Source of the DNA: Kuafuiihalomonas sp050331295
Lineage (GTDB): Bacteria > Myxococcota > Kuafuiibacteriia > Kuafuiibacteriales > Kuafuiibacteriaceae
Assembly: GCA_050331295.1 (NCBI GenBank)
Contig: JBHJGZ010000011.1
Span: 145,315 to 209,314, forward strand
Direction of reading: 5' to 3'
DNA length: 64,000 bases
The notes under the pieces are model-generated. The model did no database searches. It saw only the letters and a list, made by a program, of their open reading frames with translations, and was not told where the DNA came from. This document shows, piece after piece, positions 32,884-43,100 of the stretch; the stretch's first letter is position 1; each line of letters begins with the position of its first letter. A program made the position numbers and the translations under genes.

Positions 32884-35316
32884 TCATTGGAGCAGCACTT
32901 CGAGGTCGAAGCTTCCTTCCCCGAATTGCGACTCCACGACCACGAAATAGGTCCCCGGCGGTGGATCCGAGATCAAGACCTGGGGAAGAGGCTGCTGGTC
33001 GGACGCGATGTCCAGGTTGACTCGTTGCCCCCCCGACGCACCGCACTGCTGAAAGCGAACCACCAGCGCCGGATCGAATGTCGCTTCGACCACGCGAGCG
33101 ATGAGCTGCTCGGTCCCGTCCGGCACCACCACTGAATAGAAAAGATCTGGGCCATCTTCGATACCCGGCGTGTCGAGCCCGCTCAGGGCCGCTTCGTTGG
33201 AGGCTTGAACGCTGGCCCGTCCGTTCACAACCTGCAATGGGATTCCGGGGCACCCGTCATTCGGGGGCGGCGGCGTGCAGAGGTTGGCGGAGCATTGCGT
33301 TCCCGCCGCGCAGTCGCTGGTTTCGGTCGCGATGGTGCACTCCGGGTCGAACGCCATGCGGAGCGTGAAATCCGCCTCTCCCTCGGCTTCGACGATCGCG
33401 AAGATGGCCTCCGGAAGCTCGGCCGAAACCGAAGTTCGAACTGTTCGTTCCCGAACGGTCAGGCTGTCCGCGAAAAGACATGTGTCGGCGGGAACCGCAC
33501 AGTCTCGATTCACCCAAAGGTAGCCTCCCGGCGGTCCTTCCAACGAGACCTCGACCCGTTGGCCCGGGTTCAGGTTGAAGGTGAAGAATCGGTCGCTTCC
33601 ATCGGACGGCCCCGGGTCGGCACACTGCTCACCGACCACGTTCGAAACCGTGTCGGTACCGCCGAACGTTGAAACGGTGGTCTCGAACACTCCGGAAGCC
33701 GGAACCAAGGCGCTCGTCAAACAGCTATCGTTGTCCGGAGCCGGGACAGCCCGGCGCTCCGCCGAGACATCGACCGAGAGTCCGGCCCGGTCTCCACTGA
33801 CGAACAGCGTGTCGGCGTCGGTCTGCAGGTCGAATCGCGCCGGGATTCCTGGCGCAAGTCCCGTTTCGCAGGCGAGGGTCTCCGACTCCACTGGGTTCGA
33901 CAGGAGGGCCGCGAAAAGGATCCCGGGGTCACCGTCGGAGGGGGCCACCTCCAGCGTGAGTCTGTCCTCCTCACCGGTCGGGGGCGGCAGCTGAATCAAC
34001 GCGTCATGCGGGCCGGTCGGCCACTCGAAGGCACAGGTCGCGCCCCCGAGATCGGCGGAGAGCGGCACGTTCGTGAGCACGGGATCTGAAGCAACCCCGT
34101 CCCGGAGCTGCACTCGACTGGACACATCGAGGTTTGCGCCGCTGGGATCCGACAGGTCGAAGGTGAGTTGGAGTCCCGACTCCCCGTCGGCATCGAAGGC
34201 ATACTGCCGCTGGAAACGGCCGATGTCGTCGTCTTCGGAGACACCACCCGTAAGTGAACCCGACAAGACCAGGACCTCGGCCGAAACCTCGGCCGCGGCC
34301 GGGAAGGTTCCGCTCTGAATCACGGGCGGCCCGGCGGGAATTTCCGCTCGCAACGTCCGAGCTCCGGATCCACACAAACGAAGGGCCAGCTCCGCTTCGG
34401 AATCGACGAGGGGCACCGAAGAGTCGCCGAGCATGGTGAGGGCATCCTCCGCGCAGGAGACGGATTCGACCAGCAGCTGGTACGGGACGAATCCCGACGT
34501 GGACGTCACCGAGGCCTCGATGATTCGGTCCGGGTCGCTGGACGAAGCGGCTGGAACCTGAAACGCCAGCAGCCCCGGAAGGCGGAGCATGGAAAGGTCG
34601 ACCGGGCCCATCCCGTCGACCACCGTAGCGTCGAGTTCTACTGAAGCCTCCTCCGCCGACAAGACGAAAAGCCACGCCTCATCCGGGGTGGCTGTGACGA
34701 AGAACCGCTCGACCTCCCCCGGACAGATGGTCAAACCGTCCACCACTCCCGAGAAGACTTCGAATGAAAAGCCCTCTTCGGCGCACGCTGCTGAACAGCG
34801 TCGCTCGACGCAGTCCATGTTGCCAGGGCACTCCGAATCAGTCAGACAGAAATCCACCAAGCAACGACCATCAAAGCACGGCGCGTCACTGGGGCAGGTG
34901 AGCTCCGATGTGCACGACTTACAGACGCCGGAAACGCAAAGTCGCCCGCCGCAGTCGTCGTCATCAACACATTCCAGTTGAAAGTCGGGTTGACGATCCA
35001 CCGAAGCCGTGAAGCGCACCGGAACCGGGGCGCACACTCCGATGGCCGTGCAGAAACGAAGAAGACCGCATTCGTCATCACTCGTACACGCGACGTCGAT
35101 GTCGCCGCAGATGCCTTCCTGGCCGGCAGCTACGGTACTGGAGCCGGTTCGTACACATCGAAGGCCCTCCGGACACGGCGTGTCGACGGAACATGCGATT
35201 ATCCCCGGCCCTCCATCGCCGACGACGCCACCACCGTCGACTCCGGTATCGGGAGGAGCCACTTCGCACGCCGCGACCAAGGCAAAGACCAGGCCGTGCG
35301 AGACGCAAATTCTCAC
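32884..35316 (-). CDS. Large Cys-rich lipoprotein
   Basis: An 810-residue predicted lipoprotein: MRICVSHGLVFALVAAC gives a lipobox (VAAC, Cys17), then a Gly/Asp-rich spacer. About residues 40-180 form Cys-rich repeats (PCPEGLRCV, CTSDDECGLLRFC, DDDDCGGRLC, CPGNMDCV) like those of myxobacterial surface proteins. The rest alternates beta-rich domains with disulfide pairs (CAEDALT, RLCGSG, TCAFEW, ACETGL), then NDSCLTSALVPASGVFETTVSTFGG, GSDRFFTFNLNPGQRVEVSLEG and a C-terminal FYSVVVPDGTEQLIARV block resembling pre-peptidase/Ig-like domains. It is not recognised as an enzyme. It stands alone between the phosphoesterase remnant and yqeY. Surface binding or matrix function is inference. Confidence 0.75.
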   Translation of the reverse strand: MRICVSHGLVFALVAACEVAPPDTGVDGGGVVGDGGPGIIACSVDTPCPEGLRCVRTGSSTVAAGQEGICGDIDVACTSDDECGLLRFCTAIGVCAPVPVRFTASVDRQPDFQLECVDDDDCGGRLCVSGVCKSCTSELTCPSDAPCFDGRCLVDFCLTDSECPGNMDCVERRCSAACAEEGFSFEVFSGVVDGLTICPGEVERFFVTATPDEAWLFVLSAEEASVELDATVVDGMGPVDLSMLRLPGLLAFQVPAASSSDPDRIIEASVTSTSGFVPYQLLVESVSCAEDALTMLGDSSVPLVDSEAELALRLCGSGARTLRAEIPAGPPVIQSGTFPAAAEVSAEVLVLSGSLTGGVSEDDDIGRFQRQYAFDADGESGLQLTFDLSDPSGANLDVSSRVQLRDGVASDPVLTNVPLSADLGGATCAFEWPTGPHDALIQLPPPTGEEDRLTLEVAPSDGDPGILFAALLSNPVESETLACETGLAPGIPARFDLQTDADTLFVSGDRAGLSVDVSAERRAVPAPDNDSCLTSALVPASGVFETTVSTFGGTDTVSNVVGEQCADPGPSDGSDRFFTFNLNPGQRVEVSLEGPPGGYLWVNRDCAVPADTCLFADSLTVRERTVRTSVSAELPEAIFAIVEAEGEADFTLRMAFDPECTIATETSDCAAGTQCSANLCTPPPPNDGCPGIPLQVVNGRASVQASNEAALSGLDTPGIEDGPDLFYSVVVPDGTEQLIARVVEATFDPALVVRFQQCGASGGQRVNLDIASDQQPLPQVLISDPPPGTYFVVVESQFGEGSFDLEVLLQ

Positions 35317-35353
35317 CGTCGGGTTGCTAGAGGATGACCGACACAGAGTCCAC

Positions 35354-35791
35354 TCAACCGGCCCGGATCTGCGCCACCGCCGCCTTCACGTCCTCACTTT
35401 CCACGACAGCGCCCCTTCCCTTGAGGTGCTTCATCGCCATGCCCATTGCAGGCCCATCGGCCTTCGCCCCTCGTATCTGGTCGGTCAGCGGCTGAAGCGC
35501 CCGAACGATCTCGTCGACCGACAACGCCTGAGGCAAAAGCCCACTGAGGACCTCGATTTCCCGCCGCAGTTTCGCTTGGACGGTGGCATCGGTGACCGCA
35601 GCCAAAGTCTCTTCGTTGGATTTGACGAGCTTCCTCACGATCTTCTGCGCGTCGTCTTCCGAGAGGGACTGCCCGGCCCGCGCCTCGGCGGTTTGGATTT
35701 CACCCAGCGCGACCCGCAGGACGTCCTTCGCAACCGTATCCCGCGCCTTCATCGCAGCGGAGGCCTTTTGCTTGAGCTGGTCGACGAACAT
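35354..35791 (-). CDS. yqeY: GatB/YqeY-domain protein
   Basis: The 145-residue product matches YqeY: DQLKQKASAAMKARDTVAKDVLRVALGEIQ, SNEETLAAVTDATVQAKLRREIEVLSGLLPQ and PAMGMAMKHLKGRGAVV. This domain also forms the tail of GatB in tRNA amidotransferases, but stand-alone YqeY has no settled function. Interestingly a glutaminyl-tRNA synthetase is encoded 1.7 kb away. The start is ATG 35791. It is divergent from degP, with 157 bases between. Confidence 0.9.
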   Translation of the reverse strand: MFVDQLKQKASAAMKARDTVAKDVLRVALGEIQTAEARAGQSLSEDDAQKIVRKLVKSNEETLAAVTDATVQAKLRREIEVLSGLLPQALSVDEIVRALQPLTDQIRGAKADGPAMGMAMKHLKGRGAVVESEDVKAAVAQIRAG

Positions 35792-35909
35792 TCACCGAAC
35801 CCAGAGCCCCGCGTGAATCGGAGTCAACCCAGGAAAGTTCTGGTTTACCCGGATTTCATCGGGTCCTTCTTTGCACGGGAATTTCCGAAGCATTTTACGG
35901 GTCGTGATT

Positions 35910-35926
35910 CGTGAACAACGTTCACG
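35910..35926. promoter_or_regulatory. 17-base palindrome upstream of degP-like gene
   Basis: CGTGAAC and GTTCACG are exact inverted copies separated by AAC. The palindrome ends 9 bases before the AAGGAG ribosome site of the protease gene, so a bound dimer or an RNA hairpin there would block expression. It resembles the GAAC-GTTC half-sites of some LexA boxes but has a 3-base rather than 4-base centre. A nearby ACCCG-N8-CGGGT repeat lies at about 35848-35865. Function is inference. Confidence 0.4.
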
Positions 35927-35948
35927 TCACTATCAAGGAGACCATTGC

Positions 35949-37427
35949 ATGAAGCTTACGTCCGCCCTCTTGGGCGTTCCGACCCTAGCCATCGTGGCCG
36001 CGCTCGCGTGTCAAAACACGTCGGTCCAAGCCCAGCCAAACCAGGAAACTGAATCCAAGACCGCGCCCACACCCACGCCCGCGGTGTTTTCGCCGGCGGA
36101 AGACCGCGACAATCGTTCGGTCTTCGATCGGTTGCCGGACGTTTCCGAGCAGGCGGTCAAGAGTGTCGTCAACATCAGCTCCACCAAGACGGTGGTTGCC
36201 CAAGAGTTCGGCCCCGGTTCGCCTTTTCAGGATCCCTTTTTCCGTCGCTTCTTCCAGGGACCGAACGGTCCGGCCCAACGAAACGAGCGCAGCTTGGGCT
36301 CTGGCGTCATCGTGACGAGGGATGGAACCATTCTCACCAACAACCACGTCGTCCAAGACGCCGACCAGATTCAAGTCGTCCTGTCTGACGAGCGTGAATA
36401 CCAGGCGACGGTCATCGGGGCTGATCCAGCAAGCGATCTTGCGGTCGTCAAACTCACGGACCCGCCGGACGACCTCACGCCACTCCAGTTCGGTGACTCC
36501 TCCGAGCTTCGCTTGGGGGAAGCGGTGATCGCGATCGGAAATCCCTTCGGCGTCGGGCAAACCGTGACCCTCGGCATCGTGTCCGCAAAAGGGCGAACCA
36601 ACGTGGGGATTGTCGACTATGCGGACTTCATCCAAACCGATGCGGCCATCAATCCCGGTAACAGCGGGGGCGCATTGGTCAACATGAAGGGCGAACTGGT
36701 CGGGATCAACACCGCCATCCTGAGTCGAAGCGGCGGCTATCAAGGCATCGGGTTCGCCATCCCCAGCAACATGGCATCAACCCTGATGGACGACCTCCTG
36801 GACGATGGCCAGGTATCTCGCGGCTTCCTGGGTGTTTTCATTCAGGACCTGAATCCCTCGCTGGCCGAGAAGTTCGGGGTCGAGGGCACCCGAGGTGTCC
36901 TCGTATCCGACGTCATGCCCGACGGTCCGGCGGCAGAGGCTGGAATTCGGCCCGGGGACATCATCCTCAAGGTCGACGGTGTAGAGGTCGATACAGCTGC
37001 GCGTCTCCGCCTGGTTATCGCCAGCAAAGGCGGCGATAAGAAGGTGAAGCTCGAACTCTTGCGAGATGGACGTTCCAAGACGATGAATGTTCGCCTCACC
37101 GAGAAGGGCGACGAGGGCGCGCCGCGCAGTCCAGCGGCCGAGGAAGACAAGGACGCGGTCGGACTTCGCTTGGCGCCCCTGACCGATACGACGCGGCAGC
37201 GCCTTGGCCTCGAAGGACTCTCGGACGGGGCGGTGGTGGCCGGTGTGCAGCCGAACAGTCCCGCCGCTCGTGCCGGGCTTCGCGTCGGAGACGTCATCGT
37301 CGAAGTGAACCGACAGGATGTCGGCACCCCCGAGGAGGCGGCCCGCCGTCTCGGAGAAGCGGACGGAGACATTCTGCTTCGTGTTGTTCGTCGTGGCGCG
37401 ACCATTTTCGTCGTGATCGATCGCTGA
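35949..37427 (+). CDS. degP: DegP/HtrA-family periplasmic serine protease
   Basis: The 492-residue protein has a signal peptide (MKLTSALLGVPTLAIVAALAC then QNTSVQAQ, cleavage near VQA). The catalytic triad is seen as TNNHVV (His), SDLAVVKL (Asp) and NPGNSGGAL (Ser). Two PDZ domains follow: VSRGFLGVFIQDL...GVLVSDVMPDGPAAEAGIRPGDII and LRLAPLTDTTR...GVQPNSPAARAGLRVGDVI. This is the trypsin-like quality-control protease and chaperone of the periplasm. AAGGAG at 35936-35941 fixes the start over the frame open from 35871. The gene is followed, after 25 bases, by glnS. Confidence 0.95.
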   Translation: MKLTSALLGVPTLAIVAALACQNTSVQAQPNQETESKTAPTPTPAVFSPAEDRDNRSVFDRLPDVSEQAVKSVVNISSTKTVVAQEFGPGSPFQDPFFRRFFQGPNGPAQRNERSLGSGVIVTRDGTILTNNHVVQDADQIQVVLSDEREYQATVIGADPASDLAVVKLTDPPDDLTPLQFGDSSELRLGEAVIAIGNPFGVGQTVTLGIVSAKGRTNVGIVDYADFIQTDAAINPGNSGGALVNMKGELVGINTAILSRSGGYQGIGFAIPSNMASTLMDDLLDDGQVSRGFLGVFIQDLNPSLAEKFGVEGTRGVLVSDVMPDGPAAEAGIRPGDIILKVDGVEVDTAARLRLVIASKGGDKKVKLELLRDGRSKTMNVRLTEKGDEGAPRSPAAEEDKDAVGLRLAPLTDTTRQRLGLEGLSDGAVVAGVQPNSPAARAGLRVGDVIVEVNRQDVGTPEEAARRLGEADGDILLRVVRRGATIFVVIDR

Positions 37428-37452
37428 GCTACGCGGCACAAATCTCTGGAGC

Positions 37453-39147
37453 TTGGCTGGGGCTCCGCGCTACATCGTGAGGGTGGACGCCCCGGCCCCA
37501 ACTGACTTCATCCGGTCCCAAATCGCCGCCGATCTCCGAGCCGGTCGTAACGACGGCCGGGTCGTGACGCGGTTTCCCCCCGAACCGAATGGCTTCCTTC
37601 ATATCGGTCACGCCAAGCACATCGTTCTGAACTTCAGCGTCGCGGAAGAATTCGGTGGCCACTGCAACTTGCGTTTCGATGACACCAATCCCCTAAAGGA
37701 AGAGCAGCGATATGCCGACGCCATCATGGATGACATCCGGTGGCTGGGCTACGACTGGGGTTCGCACCTCTACCATGCGTCCGATTACTTCGACGAGCTC
37801 TACCGCCTGGCTCAGCACCTGATTCGAGACGGCAAGGCATATGTCTGTAGCCTGAGTGAAGATGAGATTCGGCTGTACCGCGGAACCGTCAAGTCTCCCG
37901 GTCGACCGAGCCCGTACCGAGACCGTCCCGTAAGCGAGAGCCTCGATCTCTTCGAGCGCATGAGGCGGGGTGAGTTCCCGGAAGGGACCCATACCGTCCG
38001 GGCCAACATCGATATGGCCGCCGCCAACATGAAGATGCGAGACCCATTGATGTATCGAATTCGGAGGGTGAGTCACCACAAGACCGGGAACAAGTGGAAC
38101 ATCTACCCAATGTACGACTACGCCCATCCGGTCTCCGACGCCCTCGAACTCATCACGCACTCGTTGTGCACGCTCGAATTCGAGAACAATCGAGAAATCT
38201 ACGACTGGTTCGTCGAAAACCTTCCTTTGCCGTCACGACCTCGGCAGATCGAATATGCTCGGCTCAACATTGAATATACGATGATGAGCAAACGCAAATT
38301 GAAGGCTCTCGTCGACGAAGCCATTGTCGATGGTTGGGACGACCCACGGATGCCCACCGTTGCCGGTCTCCGCCGTCGCGGCTTCACACCTTCCAGCATC
38401 CGAGCGTTCTCCAAGCGGCTTGGTGTGGCCAAAGCCAACAGCACCGTGGAATACGGCCAGCTCGAGTTCGCCATCCGCGAAGAGCTCAATCGCACGGCAC
38501 CGCGGGTCATGGCGGTCCTGGACCCGGTCAAGGTCGTCATCACCAACTACCGGGACGACCGAGATGAGGAGATCGAGTGCGAAAACAACCCCGAAGACCC
38601 CGATGCTGGCACCCGACAGGTCCCGTTCAGTCAGACCATCTTCATCGAGCGGGATGATTTCATGGAAGATCCTCCCAAAAAATGGTTCCGACTCGCGGTC
38701 GGCAAGGAGGTTCGGCTGAAGCACGCCTACTTCATCACCTGCCAGGAAGTTCGAAAGGACTCCACCGGTCGAATCGTGGAGCTTCGATGCACCTATGACC
38801 CCGCCTCTCGAGGAGGAGAGGCACCCGATGGCCGCAAGGTCCGGGGAACGCTGCACTGGGTGAGCGCCCGGCACGGCGTACCGCTGCAGGCCCGTCTTTA
38901 CGACCAGCTGTTCACGGAGAAAAATCCCGCCGCAGCAGAGGACTTTCACTCTGTCCTGAATCCGAACTCTCTGGTGACGATGCCTCACGCGGTTGGGGAG
39001 CCTTCGCTTCAGGAGGCCCAAGCCGGCCAAACCTATCAATTCCTCCGGCTCGGCTACTTTTGTCGAGACAGCAAAGACGAAGGACTCTGTTTCAATCGCA
39101 CCGTTGGCCTCAAGGACACCTGGGCTAAGCTTCAAAAGAAAGGATAA
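37453..39147 (+). CDS. glnS: Glutaminyl-tRNA synthetase
   Basis: This class I synthetase charges tRNA-Gln with glutamine. The 564 residues carry the HIGH-type signature PPEPNGFLHIGHAKH, the KMSKS-type TMMSKRKL, KWNIYPMYDYAHPVSDALELITHSLCTLEF and a complete C-terminal anticodon-binding beta-barrel (VRLKHAYFITCQEV, LHWVSARHGVPLQARLYDQLF). The presence of GlnS means that the Gln-tRNA transamidation route is not required for tRNA-Gln. The likely start is TTG 37453, with GTG 37477 and 37483 as alternatives; no strong ribosome site. The gene is probably cotranscribed with the thioredoxin-fold gene 6 bases downstream. Confidence 0.95.
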   Translation: MAGAPRYIVRVDAPAPTDFIRSQIAADLRAGRNDGRVVTRFPPEPNGFLHIGHAKHIVLNFSVAEEFGGHCNLRFDDTNPLKEEQRYADAIMDDIRWLGYDWGSHLYHASDYFDELYRLAQHLIRDGKAYVCSLSEDEIRLYRGTVKSPGRPSPYRDRPVSESLDLFERMRRGEFPEGTHTVRANIDMAAANMKMRDPLMYRIRRVSHHKTGNKWNIYPMYDYAHPVSDALELITHSLCTLEFENNREIYDWFVENLPLPSRPRQIEYARLNIEYTMMSKRKLKALVDEAIVDGWDDPRMPTVAGLRRRGFTPSSIRAFSKRLGVAKANSTVEYGQLEFAIREELNRTAPRVMAVLDPVKVVITNYRDDRDEEIECENNPEDPDAGTRQVPFSQTIFIERDDFMEDPPKKWFRLAVGKEVRLKHAYFITCQEVRKDSTGRIVELRCTYDPASRGGEAPDGRKVRGTLHWVSARHGVPLQARLYDQLFTEKNPAAAEDFHSVLNPNSLVTMPHAVGEPSLQEAQAGQTYQFLRLGYFCRDSKDEGLCFNRTVGLKDTWAKLQKKG

Positions 39148-39153
39148 AGCACC

Positions 39154-39735
39154 ATGGCACGAACCGAAAGTACGATGCTTCCACTCGGGACCGTCGCACC
39201 CGACTTCAACCTTCTGACACCGGCCGGAACGGCCTTCGGTCGAAAAGACTTCGAAGGAAAGCCGCTGCTGGTGATGTTCATCTGCAATCACTGTCCGTTT
39301 GTGAAGCACCTGGCTGACCATCTGGCTCGGTTCACCACCGACATCCAACGGAAAGGCGTTGGGGTCATCGCCATCAACAGCAATGATGTCGAAAATTATC
39401 CAGACGATGCTCCCATCAAGATGGTCGAGGAGATCGAGAATCGTGGGTACACCTTCCCGTACGTGTTTGATGAATCTCAAGATGTCGCGAAGGCCTATCG
39501 AGCCGCATGTACGCCGGACTTCTACCTTTTCGATCGGGACCATCGTCTCACCTATCGTGGCCAGTACGATTCCAGTCGGCCGGGAGGTGGTACGCCGACC
39601 GGAGAAGACCTCGAGAAAGCGATCGAAGCCGTCTTGAACCATCAGCCAGCCCCTGAGGAGCAGCGCCCCAGCATGGGTTGCAACATCAAATGGAAGGCCG
39701 GCAACGCCCCCGAATACTTCGGTCCCTCGTCATAG
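39154..39735 (+). CDS. Thioredoxin-fold AhpC/TSA-type protein
   Basis: The 193 residues are of the thioredoxin-like redoxin family: GTVAPDFNLLTPAGTAFGRKDF, VMFICNHCPFVKHLADHL with a CNHC redox centre at 44-47, INSNDVENYPDDAP, VFDESQDVAKAYRAACTPDFYLFD, and a conserved C-terminal PSMGCNIKWKAGN. This subgroup is cytoplasmic and has no signal peptide. Its partner or substrate is unknown. It closely follows glnS. Confidence 0.9.
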   Translation: MARTESTMLPLGTVAPDFNLLTPAGTAFGRKDFEGKPLLVMFICNHCPFVKHLADHLARFTTDIQRKGVGVIAINSNDVENYPDDAPIKMVEEIENRGYTFPYVFDESQDVAKAYRAACTPDFYLFDRDHRLTYRGQYDSSRPGGGTPTGEDLEKAIEAVLNHQPAPEEQRPSMGCNIKWKAGNAPEYFGPSS

Positions 39736-39754
39736 CGGGGCTCAACCGGCTGGG

Positions 39755-40111
39755 CTATTCGCGGAAGAGGCGGGTGACCACGAGATGCCCGTGACGATTT
39801 CTCTCAAGCCGCAGTCGAGCGTTCAAGCCCTGCCATCGATCGGGAACGATCTGCGCCGCAACGTCCGGCGACAAGCGGTAGAGAACATACAGTCGGTCCT
39901 GGTAGATGGTACCATTTCGAATCAACTCCGGTCGGAAGACTTCCGGATACTGTCGATTGCGGAAACTCCTCAGCTGCTCCGGCGTGAGGCCTCGTTCCAC
40001 CAAGACGAAATCGTCATCGATCCGCTCGATCTTGGCGCGCACGGAGATCTCCGCCGAACCGGATGAAGCCCCTGCCGCTAACAGGCATCCACTCAATATC
40101 ATGGCGATCAT
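39755..40111 (-). CDS. Small exported protein coupled to pilY1
   Basis: The 118 residues start at ATG 40111, overlapping the pilY1 stop (ATGA). The N-terminus MIAMILSGCLLAAGASSGSA is hydrophobic with either a lipobox at LSGC or a signal peptidase I site at GSA; basic residues are lacking. The mature part is EISVRAKIERIDDDFVLVER, GLTPEQLRSFRNRQYP, and an Arg-rich C-terminus with a beta-strand feel. It is not recognised. Its position as the last gene of the minor-pilin operon suggests a role in pilus assembly or PilY1 export, which is inference. Confidence 0.65.
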   Translation of the reverse strand: MIAMILSGCLLAAGASSGSAEISVRAKIERIDDDFVLVERGLTPEQLRSFRNRQYPEVFRPELIRNGTIYQDRLYVLYRLSPDVAAQIVPDRWQGLNARLRLERNRHGHLVVTRLFRE

Positions 40112-43100
40112 CGGAGCTCCCTCCACAGAAAGAGACCAGGCCGACGACGGCGCACGTTGACCTCCGCCTCCTGACTGACGGTGATGTCGCCGTGGCTGAT
40201 GATCAACCCGGTCCCCTTGGGTGCATGTACGAACAAGTCCGCCCCGCCTTCGGTGTTACCTTCCCACTTCACCCGCTCGCTGCGGGCCAGAAGACCATTT
40301 CCATCGGCGTCGAACGCCGCCTCGGCAGTGCAGTTGTCGACGGCGTAAATGCGATCGACGCCGCTCGATGTCGAGCACGCCACAGTTGAAGGAACCGGAG
40401 CATAGGAGCGATAGAAGGCGACACCTTCGGCGACCAGTGGATCTCGGATCATCCTCTCGTGCTCACCCAGTTCGAAGAACCATCCAATCTTGCCAGAAGC
40501 GTGAATCTTCACCGGGTCGATGACGTCCACTTTCGAAACGTCCTCGAGTTTGGCTTGCGTGGCGTTCCCGTGGTGTGAACCGTCGTCCCAGACCACACCC
40601 ACGATATCGTGCCCAGAGGTCAACTCCTCATCCTGGAGCAGGTCCAATGCACCGGGACGCTGCACGTCGCCGGTGCCGAAATAGATGCCTACCACCTCTT
40701 TCCCGGGGCAGCGGCTCTGAACCACGTCCAGACGCGTGAAGATCTTCCGAAAGTTCGGACCATAGCCTTTGTGCCCGTTGTTCAGGTTCACCAGTCGTCT
40801 CGCGGACCAGGTCTGTCCATCGTCCGAGGTCGACGCTTTCCATATCTGACCGCACTCATCGCCCCAATACAGCGCCGTCGCGGTGTCGCCTTCGAGGTAC
40901 GCCGAGACTTCTCCACTGATCGGACACACCATGTGTTCGAGATCTGGTGAATCATCGGCATCGACACATACCGTTGCGGGACTGAGGTCTCCTCCACCGC
41001 CGCAGTCTCGGGTCACGCGGAGGCGCACAGCCGCATTGGCCGCTTCCGCTTCGAAGGGAATCTTCTCCGTGGACCCATTCCACCGGTCGAGATCAACCGC
41101 CCACACTTCCGGTTGATGGTCCTCGCCCAGCTCGAATCCTGGAAACGGCCCAGACCCGTCCGGATCGCCCGGATCCTGCTTTTCCAGATAAACGCCGGTG
41201 ACGATCTCGACCTCCGAGATCAAGTAACCGGTTCGACCCTGGTCCACCCCATCGGTCGTCAGTCGCACCACGACTTCGTCATCGTAGACCCATGGCGACC
41301 AGGCCTCGTTCAGGGCATCAGCGGTGAAGGAACCGATGACCTGCCCGCTGTTGTCCTCGATGGACAGAACGTCCCCCGAGTCGAGATCGAAGCTTTGGAA
41401 GAAGAGCCGGATCGCTCGGGTCTCATGAACCCCGTCACTGAACGTCAGCGGCGGCGTCGCCAGGTCCACCGGAAGGCCTGCACCGTCATAGCAATTGCCG
41501 AGCATGGGACTGCAACCGGGCGTATGAAAGGCGTTACAGAAGCCAGGAGGCTGAATCCCTTCCGAGGCGCCATCCCCGGCCGGAACGCACGCTCCCTCCA
41601 CCCGAACGCCCGGTGTCTCCGGAGGTCGCAGGAGCCTCGGCGCCTCCGCTGCTTCCTCGAAATCGAGCTCGGCTACGTGCCCAGAGCCGAGCACCGCCGT
41701 GACCGGTGCGTCACCCTTCGCGTACAAACGTCCGACCCAAGGGTGTGAAACCGAATCTTGCAGCTCTTCGAAGACCGTACCGGTCTTGGCCACCAGCGGA
41801 TAGATCGGGTTTCGGGTCGCTTCCAGGGTCCCCTCGGCGCCGAGGTCGGCCACGTCCAGAAGATAGTAGGCCCTGCCTCCGCGGCCCAAGGCGAAGAGCA
41901 GGAATGCGGATTCGTCTTTGTCGATTTCGAAGTCGCCGTCGTCGTCGACGTGTACGAGTTGCACCTGTCCGTCCAGGTAGAAGCGGTGGGTATACCGAAG
42001 ACCGGGTTGATCGAAGCGGTCCTTCATCAAGCTGTTGGGAATCGAACTGGGGGTCCAAAGCTCGCCGGGAATGAGTGCACTGGTCTCCCGACCACTGGAC
42101 GCTTCGAAGATATGGAGCATTCCATCGTTGGCTGGAAGTGCGACATAGCAGTTCCCAGGGATTGGATCCTCGTCTTCATCGTTGCAGGGTCCATATCTCA
42201 GGAATACCGGATTGGAGTGAACCGGGTCGCCCAGCGGCCAATCTGCGACCGAGATGGGCTGACCCGAATCGCAGTCCGTTTCTGCTGCGTATCCGTGAAG
42301 GCTGTTGATCAAGCGATGGCGATGGCAACCGTTCGTGAAGGTGTCGGCCTCCGACCAATGATCGGGGTCGAGCGGGACGTACTCCTCGGCCCCATTGCGG
42401 TACGTGAAGATGTTGCGAATGTACGGTTGCTCGGGCGGCGGCGATCCGGCTCGGCCGATCACCTCTCCGATGACGGAGCCGGCCCCGCCGACGTCGGAAG
42501 CGATGCTGTCGGTTCCGCTCCACAGGTCTCGAGCCTCGGTATTGGTCCAAAGCTCGAGTCCGTCCGGGCTTTGGAACAAGCAATCTTCGTCTGTGGTGTC
42601 GAAGAGTCCACCTTCCAAGATATCAGGAAGCACGCAGTACTTTTTCAGATTGCCCACCCATGGGCCGACTTGCTCCGGACGAAAGGAGCTCACATAGGCG
42701 TAGTTGTCCGGAAACAGTGAGCCCGATTCAACGGCGAGAGGTGCAAAGAAAAGTGCGCTCCTGGCCCGAAGGGACGAAATAATCCCTTCAAAGGCTCGAT
42801 TCAATCCATCCACATCGGATGCGTAATGATAAGCACCTCCGCCAGAGTCGGCGACCTTTTGAAGATAGTTGGGATTGAAGGAACCGGGAGCTCCAAAGCC
42901 GACGGTATAGGTTGATATCTTTTGCTCACCGGGAACGTCGCACAAGAGATCCGGATGCTCCCACATGTATGCCGCGCCTCGATGCGGCTCGTTCGACCCC
43001 ACGTTCCGCTTCTCCGTCGGCGGCGTGCACTCCCAGTTGAACTTCGCGCTTCCACCGTTCGGGTCACCGTCCGACAGGAGCACCAGGAAGTTTGGGATAC

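Noticed and set aside
32830..33135. Continuation of the metallophosphoesterase frame to 33135
   Set aside because: Past VVEV the frame is antisense to the C-terminus of the Cys-rich lipoprotein and loses family similarity.
37448..37466. GGAGC/GCTCC hairpin between degP and glnS
   Set aside because: It overlaps the likely glnS start, the arms are only five bases, and no T-run follows.
36777..37501. Overlapping minus-strand frames of about 220 residues
   Set aside because: They are antisense to the PDZ domains of the DegP-like protease and do not continue past them.
38233..39642. 469-residue minus-strand open frame
   Set aside because: It is antisense to glnS and the thioredoxin-fold gene, both with intact family motifs.
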